Source: an uncultured bacterium
Lineage (GTDB): Bacteria; Chloroflexota; Anaerolineae; JACIWP01
DNA length: 6,869 bases
Assembly (NCBI GenBank): GCA_903872005.1
Contig: CAIQJD010000993.1
Location: forward strand, 1-6,869
Direction of reading: 5' to 3'
Part shown: positions 1-5,001 of the stretch, piece after piece
How the letters are laid out: every line of letters begins with the position of its first letter
Position numbering within the stretch: the first letter of the stretch is position 1
Position numbers and translations under genes: made by a program
Notes under the pieces: generated by a model
What the model was told of the DNA's origin: nothing
Seen by the model: the letters and a program-made list of their open reading frames with translations, nothing else
Database searches by the model: none

Positions 1-12
1 CCCATCACTGGT

Positions 13-20
13 AGGAGGAG
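13..20 (+). promoter_or_regulatory. Strong Shine-Dalgarno of the binding-protein gene
   Basis: AGGAGGAG ends 7 nt before the ATG at 28. It is an almost ideal match to the 16S rRNA tail and fits the high expression usually needed for a transporter binding protein. Only 27 nt precede the gene here, so no promoter can be judged. Confidence 0.9.
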
Positions 21-27
21 AATCGTC

Positions 28-1755
28 ATGAAGCGTTACATGGTGCTGGCATGGCTGGTCGTCCTGGCGCTGCTCGTCGGCGCCTGCGCGCCGGCTACGC
101 CGCAAATCGTCGAGAAGATCGTCGAGAAGACGGTCGTCGTCGAAAAAGAGAAAATCGTCCAATCCACCGTCGTTGTCGAAAAAGAGAAGGAAGTGACGAA
201 GGTTGTCGAGAAGCAGGTCGTAGTCACCGCCACGCCGGCCCCGAAGGGCGGCAAGCTCACCTACGGCTTGACCCTCGTCGTCTCCAACATTGACCCGCAC
301 GGCGGCTCGTCGTCCGAGTTGGGCATCTTCCTGACCAGCGTCTACGACCCGTTGGTGTGGCGCGATCAGGCCGGCAAGTACTACCCCGGCCTGGCGAAGA
401 AGTGGGAAATCTCGCCCGACGGCAAGATCTACACCTTCACCCTGCGCGATGACGTCAAGTTCCACGACGGCGAAGCCTTCAATGCCGACGCCGTCAAGGC
501 CAACTTCGACCGCATCATGGATCCGGCCGTCAAGTCGGCCAAGGCCATCTACATGATGGGTCCCTATGAGAAGACCGAAGTCGTGGACAAGACCACGGTC
601 AAAGTCTACTTCAAAGAGCCGTATGCGCCCTTCCTCGATTCGGTGAGCCAGGTCTACCTCGCTATGTGCTCCCCGAAGGCGCTCAAAGAAGGCGGCGTGG
701 ACAAGTACCGTGAGAAGCAAGTCGGCACCGGCCCCTTCATGTTCAAGGACTACGTCGCCAAGGACCACCTCACCCTGGTCAAGAACCCCAACTACAATTG
801 GGCGCCGTCGTTCATGCAGCACCAGGGCGCGGCCTACCTGGACGAGATCACCTTCCGCTTCTACCCGGATGCGGCAACCCGCGCGCCGGCCCTCGAATCC
901 GGCGAAGCCCAGATCATGGGCGAGATCGCGCCGATTGACGCCAGCCGGCTCATGGCCGACGCCCGCTTCCAGATCGTCAGCGTCGCAGTGCCCGGCCAGT
1001 CGCTGCAGTTCTTCGTCAACACCCAGAAAGAGCCGACCAGCGATCTGAAGGTGCGCCAGGCATTGCTCTACGGCATTGACCGCGAAGCCATCGTCAACGG
1101 CATCTTCCGCGGCCTGTCCCCGGTCGCCTACGGCCCACTGGGACGCAACACCCCCGGCTATGACCCGAAGGTGGAAGGGCTGTACAAGTACGATCTGGCC
1201 AAGGCTAAGCAGCTCCTCAAGGACGCCGGCTGGGCCGATGCCAACGGCGACGGCATCCTGGACAAGGGCGGCAAAGAGCTGGCTCTCAACAGCATCTTGC
1301 AAAGCTGGGGCTATCTGCCCGAAATCGGCACCGCCATGCAGGGCATCTACCGCCAGTTGGGCGTGAAGATGAATAACCAGGTCCTGGCCTACCCGGCGGC
1401 CGTCGAAGCCAATGGCAAGGGCGATCACAACATCACGCCGCAGGCCATCAGCAGCAGCGACGCCGACGTTCTGTCGTCCTACTTCCACAGCAAGAACATC
1501 GAGAAGGGCTTCTCCTGGTCGCGCTTCAAGGATGCCGAGCTGGACAAGTGGCTGGATGACGCGGTCAAAGAGACCGACACAGCCAAGCGCACCGAGCTGT
1601 ACGCCAAGGTGCAGCAGCGCGTCATGGAACAGGCGTTGATCATTCCGGTACGCGACTACGTCAACCTCAACGGCGCCAGCGCCAAGGTGAAGGGCCTACG
1701 CTATAGCTTGCAAGGCTGGTTCCCCTGGCTGTACGACGTCTACATGGAGAAGTAG
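28..1755 (+). CDS. ABC transporter solute-binding lipoprotein, family 5 (peptide/nickel/opine type)
   Basis: This is a 575-residue extracytoplasmic binding protein that would deliver a ligand to the DppB/DppC-type permeases encoded next. Residues 1-20 form a lipoprotein signal: K2 R3, a hydrophobic core, then a lipobox V17-G-A-C20, so C20 would be lipidated and anchor the protein to the membrane. Residues about 24-72 are a low-complexity Val/Glu/Lys linker followed by TATPAPKGG. The SBP_bac_5 fold runs from about 76 to the end. It includes the family signature (WEISPDGKIYTFTLRDDVKF, residues 126-145, followed by HDGEAFNADAVKANF), GTGPF at 233-237, NPNY at 253-256, the VRQAL..GIDRE block at 342-353, and a calcium-loop-like DANGDGILD at 404-412. 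Length is normal for the family once the linker is counted. The start is fixed by the strong Shine-Dalgarno and the signal peptide. The ligand cannot be read from sequence; peptides, N-acyl amino acids or other amides are all possible. Confidence 0.95.
   Translation: MKRYMVLAWLVVLALLVGACAPATPQIVEKIVEKTVVVEKEKIVQSTVVVEKEKEVTKVVEKQVVVTATPAPKGGKLTYGLTLVVSNIDPHGGSSSELGIFLTSVYDPLVWRDQAGKYYPGLAKKWEISPDGKIYTFTLRDDVKFHDGEAFNADAVKANFDRIMDPAVKSAKAIYMMGPYEKTEVVDKTTVKVYFKEPYAPFLDSVSQVYLAMCSPKALKEGGVDKYREKQVGTGPFMFKDYVAKDHLTLVKNPNYNWAPSFMQHQGAAYLDEITFRFYPDAATRAPALESGEAQIMGEIAPIDASRLMADARFQIVSVAVPGQSLQFFVNTQKEPTSDLKVRQALLYGIDREAIVNGIFRGLSPVAYGPLGRNTPGYDPKVEGLYKYDLAKAKQLLKDAGWADANGDGILDKGGKELALNSILQSWGYLPEIGTAMQGIYRQLGVKMNNQVLAYPAAVEANGKGDHNITPQAISSSDADVLSSYFHSKNIEKGFSWSRFKDAELDKWLDDAVKETDTAKRTELYAKVQQRVMEQALIIPVRDYVNLNGASAKVKGLRYSLQGWFPWLYDVYMEK
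130..201 (+). repeat. Tandem 36-bp repeat encoding a 12-residue linker unit
   Basis: Two head-to-tail copies (130-165 and 166-201) encode TVVVEKEKIVQS and TVVVEKEKEVTK, residues 35-46 and 47-58 of the lipoprotein. At DNA level the 20-base core at 133-152 recurs at 169-188 with one mismatch. Shorter VEK units flank it on both sides. The segment lies between the lipidated cysteine and the ligand-binding fold, so it probably acts as a spacer, perhaps helical or coiled-coil, that lifts the domain off the membrane. Confidence 0.8.
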
Positions 1756-1768
1756 TCTGACCTTTTCC

Positions 1769-1786
1769 CTGCGGCGCTGACCGCAG
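1769..1786 (+). other. Small stem-loop after the binding-protein gene
   Basis: CTGCGG (1769-1774) pairs with CCGCAG (1781-1786) around a six-base loop, starting 14 nt after the stop codon at 1753-1755. No U-run follows, so it is not a standard intrinsic terminator. With the larger palindrome just downstream, it could protect the 3' end of the upstream message or reduce read-through. The stem is short, so it could be a chance structure in GC-rich DNA. Confidence 0.45.
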
Positions 1787-1799
1787 AATGCGTCGTCCC

Positions 1800-1829
1800 G
1801 TAGAGCGCCGGCGCGCGCCGGCGCTCTAC
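1800..1829. repeat. Perfect 30-bp intercistronic palindrome
   Basis: The half-site GTAGAGCGCCGGCGC (1800-1814) is followed directly by its exact reverse complement (1815-1829). Its core is two adjacent copies of the self-complementary decamer GCGCCGGCGC (1805-1814 and 1815-1824). In RNA it could form a very stable hairpin of about 13 pairs. There is no U-tract after it. It lies in the only sizeable gap of the operon, between the binding protein and the permeases, where other transport operons (for example malE-malF in E. coli) carry stem-loops that keep binding-protein mRNA more abundant than permease mRNA. A REP-like dispersed element or a dyad operator are alternatives. Confidence 0.75.
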
Positions 1830-1870
1830 CGCCCGCAATGCTCCGGTCTGCAGGCCTGTTTCTGGCCGGC

Positions 1871-1876
1871 GGAGGA
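1871..1876 (+). promoter_or_regulatory. Shine-Dalgarno of the DppB-type permease
   Basis: GGAGGA lies 5 nt before the ATG at 1882. This supports that start and independent translation initiation after the 126-bp structured gap. Confidence 0.8.
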
Positions 1877-1881
1877 TACGT

Positions 1882-2820
1882 ATGTTCCGATACATTCAAC
1901 GTCGCCTGCTCCTCATGATCCCCGTCCTGTGGGGCGTCGTCACGCTGGTCTTCTTCCTCATGTACATGCTGCCCGGCGATCCTGCCGCGACGATCCTGGC
2001 CCAATCGGGCGGCAAAGCGGAATCGCTGGATAAGATCCGCGCCCAACTTGGCCTGGATCAACCGGTCGGCGTGCAATACGTGCGCTTTCTCGCCAACGCC
2101 GTGCGCGGCAATTTCGGCGACTCGATCTTCCTGCGCCAGCCGGTGACGGAGATCTTGGTCAGCAACATCCCGCAGACGTTGGCCCTGGCCCTGACCGGCG
2201 CGGCGCTGGCATTGGCGCTGGGCTTCTTCTTCGGCATCCTGGCCGCGCTCAACCACAACACCTGGATAGACCGGCTTGCCATGGTCACGGCGATTGCCGG
2301 CGTCTCCATGCCCAACTTCTGGCTGGCGCTGCTCATCATGTACCTGCTGGCCGCGCTCAATGCCTCGGCCGGCTACATGATTCTCCCCATCACCGGCCAG
2401 GGCACGCCCAAGCACCTGATCGTGCCGGGCCTGATTCTGGGCTTCGCCATGTCCGGCCAACTGGCGCGCCTGGTCCGTTCCAGCATGTTGGAAGTGCTGC
2501 GCCAGGAATACATCACCACCGCCAAAGCGAAGGGCCTGGCCCGCCAGGTCGTCATCATCCGCCACGCCCTGCGTAACGCGCTCATCCCGGTGGTCACCAT
2601 GCTCGGACTGCAATTCGGCGCGCTGCTGGGCGGCGCCGTCATCATCGAGACGGTCTTCTCGCGGCGCGGCCTGGGCCGCACCATCGTAGATGCGATCATG
2701 TGGAAGGACCTGCCCATTGTACAGGGCGCGGTGTTAGTAACCGCCGCACTGTACATGCTGGTCAACCTGCTGGTAGACATTTCTTACGCGTTGATTGATC
2801 CGCGTATTCGCTATAGTTGA
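1882..2820 (+). CDS. dppB: ABC transporter permease, DppB type
   Basis: This 312-residue inner-membrane subunit would form half of the translocation channel of a peptide/nickel-type importer. It shows the standard DppB plan: N-terminal MFRYIQRRL, a first membrane helix at about 9-30 ending in the family motif LPGDP (30-34), an external region with GNFGDS (76-81), helices near 98-122, 134-158 and 178-200, the cytoplasmic EAA coupling loop EYITTAKAKGL (209-219) followed by RHALRNALIP (227-236), helices near 237-257 and 279-300, and the C-terminal signature YALIDPRIRYS. Length is normal and no motif is missing. The symbol denotes the family only; the substrate is unknown. The gene follows the binding protein after a structured gap and ends 18 nt before its partner permease, with which it should form a heterodimer. 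Confidence 0.95.
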   Translation: MFRYIQRRLLLMIPVLWGVVTLVFFLMYMLPGDPAATILAQSGGKAESLDKIRAQLGLDQPVGVQYVRFLANAVRGNFGDSIFLRQPVTEILVSNIPQTLALALTGAALALALGFFFGILAALNHNTWIDRLAMVTAIAGVSMPNFWLALLIMYLLAALNASAGYMILPITGQGTPKHLIVPGLILGFAMSGQLARLVRSSMLEVLRQEYITTAKAKGLARQVVIIRHALRNALIPVVTMLGLQFGALLGGAVIIETVFSRRGLGRTIVDAIMWKDLPIVQGAVLVTAALYMLVNLLVDISYALIDPRIRYS

Positions 2821-2827
2821 CCCCGAA

Positions 2828-2834
2828 CGAGGTG
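2828..2834 (+). promoter_or_regulatory. Shine-Dalgarno that sets the TTG start of the DppC-type permease
   Basis: CGAGGTG lies 4 nt before the TTG at 2839 (6 nt if measured from GAGG). The next in-frame ATG, at 2896, has no purine-rich site before it, so the TTG is the better start. Confidence 0.65.
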
Positions 2835-2838
2835 TACG

Positions 2839-3744
2839 TTGACTCTGGGAACCCAAAGGCCGGCCATCTCCAATGATACGCGCGGCCTGAAACGCATGCG
2901 AGCCGAAAGCCCGTGGCGCATCGCGCTGCGGATGCTGATTCGCAACAAAGTGGCCATGGCCGGCCTGAGCATCTTGCTGCTCCTGGCCCTCATCTCCATG
3001 CTCGCCCCGGTCATCGCGCCCAGCGACCCGGACGCCGTAGACATCCTGAACCAACTGCGCGGGCCGAGCCGGCAACACATCATGGGCACCGATCTCTTCG
3101 GCCGCGATATCCTCAGCCGCATCTTCTGGGGCGGGCGCATCACCCTGGTCGTCGGCTTGATTTCCGTCGGCATCGCCGCGACCATCGGCATCCTGTTGGG
3201 CCTCGTTTCGGGCTACTACGGCTCGCTGCTGGACACCCTCATCATGCGCTTCATAGACATCCTGCTGGCCTTCCCGCGCATCCTGTTAGCCCTTACCATC
3301 GTAGGCATGTTGGGGCCGGGCCTGCTAAATGTGATGATCGCCGTGGGCATCGCCGGCATCACCGGCTACGCCCGCCTGGTGCGCGGCTCTGTTCTCAGCG
3401 CCAAAGAAGCGGTCTACGTCGAAGCGGCGCGGGTCGTGGGCTGTCAGGATTCCAAGATCCTGTTCCGCCATTTGTTGCCCAACATCATCGGGCCGGTGAT
3501 CGTGCTGGCGACGCTGGATGTCGCCTCGGCCATCTTGTCTGCTTCCTCGTTGAGCTTCCTGGGTCTCGGCGTCCAGCCGCCGGCTTCGGAATGGGGGGCC
3601 ATGCTGAACGAAGGACGCCAGTACTTGCGCGCCGCGCCCTGGATCACCCTCTTCCCCGGTCTTGCTATCATGCTCTCTGTGCTTTCCATCAATATGCTCG
3701 GCGATGGGCTGCGCGACGCCCTCGACCCGCGCCTGAAAGCATAG
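2839..3744 (+). CDS. dppC: ABC transporter permease, DppC type
   Basis: This 301-residue membrane subunit is the expected heterodimer partner of the DppB-type permease encoded 18 nt upstream. A cytoplasmic N-terminal tail (1-35) contains SPWRIALRMLIRNKVA, typical of the OppC_N region. A first helix follows at about 38-60, then the hallmark GTDLFGRD (83-90) and SRIFWGGRITL. Further helices lie near 101-125, 135-157, 160-178, 215-236 and 266-287. The EAA coupling loop is YVEAARVVGC (193-202), followed by RHLLPNI (210-216). The end GDGLRDALDPRLKA is the family C-terminus. Initiation at TTG is inferred from the preceding GAGG; starting at the ATG at 2896 would remove 19 residues and leave all domains intact. 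No ATPase gene follows, which is unusual for a dpp-type operon. The symbol denotes the family, not a proven dipeptide substrate. Confidence 0.94.
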   Translation: MTLGTQRPAISNDTRGLKRMRAESPWRIALRMLIRNKVAMAGLSILLLLALISMLAPVIAPSDPDAVDILNQLRGPSRQHIMGTDLFGRDILSRIFWGGRITLVVGLISVGIAATIGILLGLVSGYYGSLLDTLIMRFIDILLAFPRILLALTIVGMLGPGLLNVMIAVGIAGITGYARLVRGSVLSAKEAVYVEAARVVGCQDSKILFRHLLPNIIGPVIVLATLDVASAILSASSLSFLGLGVQPPASEWGAMLNEGRQYLRAAPWITLFPGLAIMLSVLSINMLGDGLRDALDPRLKA

Positions 3745-3771
3745 ACCCACCATCCGACGCGCGAGGCTTGC

Positions 3772-3777
3772 AAAGGA
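3772..3777 (+). promoter_or_regulatory. Shine-Dalgarno of the M20 hydrolase
   Basis: AAAGGA lies close before the ATG at 3780, with only 2 nt between. The site helps reject a much longer reading of this frame that would run back through the permease gene. Confidence 0.6.
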
Positions 3778-3779
3778 AC

Positions 3780-4973
3780 ATGAGTGTAGATAAGACGATC
3801 CTGAAACGCGCTGAAGAGCTGGCATCGCGATTGGTTGCCATCCGCCGCGCCATTCATCGCCGGCCCGAATTGGGCTTCGAGGAGTTCGAGACAGCCGAGC
3901 TGGTCTGCAGCACCCTGGATCGCCTGGGCGTCCCCTATCGCTCCGGCGTCGGCCGCACCGGCGTCGTGGCCGAGTTGGGCGAAGGCCGGCCGTGCATCGC
4001 CCTGCGCGCCGACATGGACGCGCTCCCCATCAACGAGCGCACCGGCCTGGCGTTCACTTCGGAAATCTCCGGCGTGATGCACGCCTGCGGTCACGACGCG
4101 CACACCGCCGCGCTCCTGGGCGCGGCCATGCTGCTGAAAGAGATGGCCCTGCCGCGCGGCTCCGTGCGCTTCCTCTTCCAGCCGGCCGAAGAGACCGGCG
4201 ACGACGACGGCAAGAGCGGCGCCGACCGCATGGTCGAAGCCGGCGCCATGGCCGGCGTGGACGCCGTGCTCGGCCTGCACAATATCGTGGATCGCCGGCC
4301 CGGCACAGTGCTGGTCTCGCCCGGCCCCATCCTCGCCGCCACCGATACCTTTGACCTCATCATCACCGGCCAGACCAGCCACGGCGCGTATCCCCATCGC
4401 GGCGTAGACGCCATCGTCCTGGCCGCCCAGGTCGTCAATGCCATCCAGAGCATTGTGGCCCGGCGCATTGACCCCATGGAGATGGGCGTCATCACCGTCG
4501 GCACCATCGTCGGCGGACGCAAAGCGAACATCATTGCGGATCGCGTCGAATTGACCGGCACCATGCGCAGTTTCAGCCCGCACGTGCGCCAACAGATCCT
4601 CGACGGACTGGAAGACTCCTGCCGGCTGACCAAATGGCAGGGCGGCAGCTACGAAATGCGGATCGTCAAGGGGCATCCCACGACCATGAACGATCCAGGC
4701 ATGGCGAAACTGGTGCGACGGGTGGCGGAAGGGCTGGGAATGAGCGTAGAAGACGAACACCCCTCGCCGGTCTCCGAGGACTTCAGCCTGCTGTCCAGCC
4801 TGGCCCCCGGCGCGTACTTCCTGGTGGGCGCGGCCCTGGACGACGGCGCGCCGCAACGCCAGGCGCACAACGCCGCGTTCGACATTGACGAGCGCTGCCT
4901 GCCCATCGCTGCGGCCATGTTGGCCGAATCGGCGCGCCAGTTTCTCCTGCACGGCGGCGTCATACGCGCATGA
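3780..4973 (+). CDS. M20D-type metal-dependent amidohydrolase (N-acyl-amino-acid / hippurate / IAA-conjugate hydrolase group)
   Basis: This 397-residue, probably cytoplasmic, enzyme should hydrolyse an amide bond in an N-acylated amino acid or similar conjugate using a two-metal centre. Family landmarks appear in order: IRRAIHRRPELGFEE (21-35), LRADMDALPI (75-84) with the active-site Asp pair, HACGHDAHTA (101-110) giving C103 and H105 as metal ligands, QPAEE (134-138) with the catalytic and metal-binding Glu pair, GLHN with H167, the dimerisation lid opening at SHGAYPHRGVD (200-210), SEDF (332-335), and HNAAFDID with H363 as the last metal ligand. Length matches the family, and there is no signal peptide, so it would act on imported substrate. 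The start is ATG 3780, 35 nt after the permease stop; the frame stays open upstream only as a shadow of that gene. Allantoate-type M20 enzymes lack the HACGHDAH pattern, so that role is unlikely. The exact substrate is unknown. Confidence 0.93.
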   Translation: MSVDKTILKRAEELASRLVAIRRAIHRRPELGFEEFETAELVCSTLDRLGVPYRSGVGRTGVVAELGEGRPCIALRADMDALPINERTGLAFTSEISGVMHACGHDAHTAALLGAAMLLKEMALPRGSVRFLFQPAEETGDDDGKSGADRMVEAGAMAGVDAVLGLHNIVDRRPGTVLVSPGPILAATDTFDLIITGQTSHGAYPHRGVDAIVLAAQVVNAIQSIVARRIDPMEMGVITVGTIVGGRKANIIADRVELTGTMRSFSPHVRQQILDGLEDSCRLTKWQGGSYEMRIVKGHPTTMNDPGMAKLVRRVAEGLGMSVEDEHPSPVSEDFSLLSSLAPGAYFLVGAALDDGAPQRQAHNAAFDIDERCLPIAAAMLAESARQFLLHGGVIRA

Positions 4974-4990
4974 TGGCCTGCTCCTCCCGC

Positions 4991-4997
4991 AAGAGGT
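4991..4997 (+). promoter_or_regulatory. Shine-Dalgarno that sets the TTG start of the molybdenum-subunit gene
   Basis: AAGAGGT ends just before the TTG at 5002, with 5 nt between AAGAGG and the start. No ATG or GTG in this frame lies nearby. The bases just before it, CCTC (4983-4986), could pair with GAGG (4993-4996), so access may depend on ribosomes finishing the upstream gene at 4973. Confidence 0.65.
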
Positions 4998-5001
4998 CGC
5001 T

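Noticed and set aside
1800..1829. Intrinsic transcription terminator
   Set aside because: The hairpin is strong, but it is followed by CGCCCGCAATGC rather than a T-run, and the downstream permease needs the same transcript unless a hidden promoter exists.
1696..2613. A 305-residue minus-strand open frame over the end of the binding protein and the first permease
   Set aside because: It overlaps two certain plus-strand genes, and its Asp/Gln/His/Arg-rich translation is that of an antisense shadow.
2913..3779. A long open frame upstream of and continuous with the M20 hydrolase, which could suggest a 686-residue fusion protein
   Set aside because: This part lies in another frame over the DppC-type permease, and its translation is His/Arg/Pro-rich without family similarity. 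Hydrolase homology begins only after ATG 3780, which has its own ribosome binding site.
3780..4973. Allantoate amidohydrolase in a purine-degradation operon with xanthine dehydrogenase
   Set aside because: The HACGHDAH and QPAEE patterns are of the hippurate/IAA-conjugate hydrolase group, not the allantoate/carbamoylase group. The purine reading therefore lacks support despite the molybdenum-enzyme neighbour.
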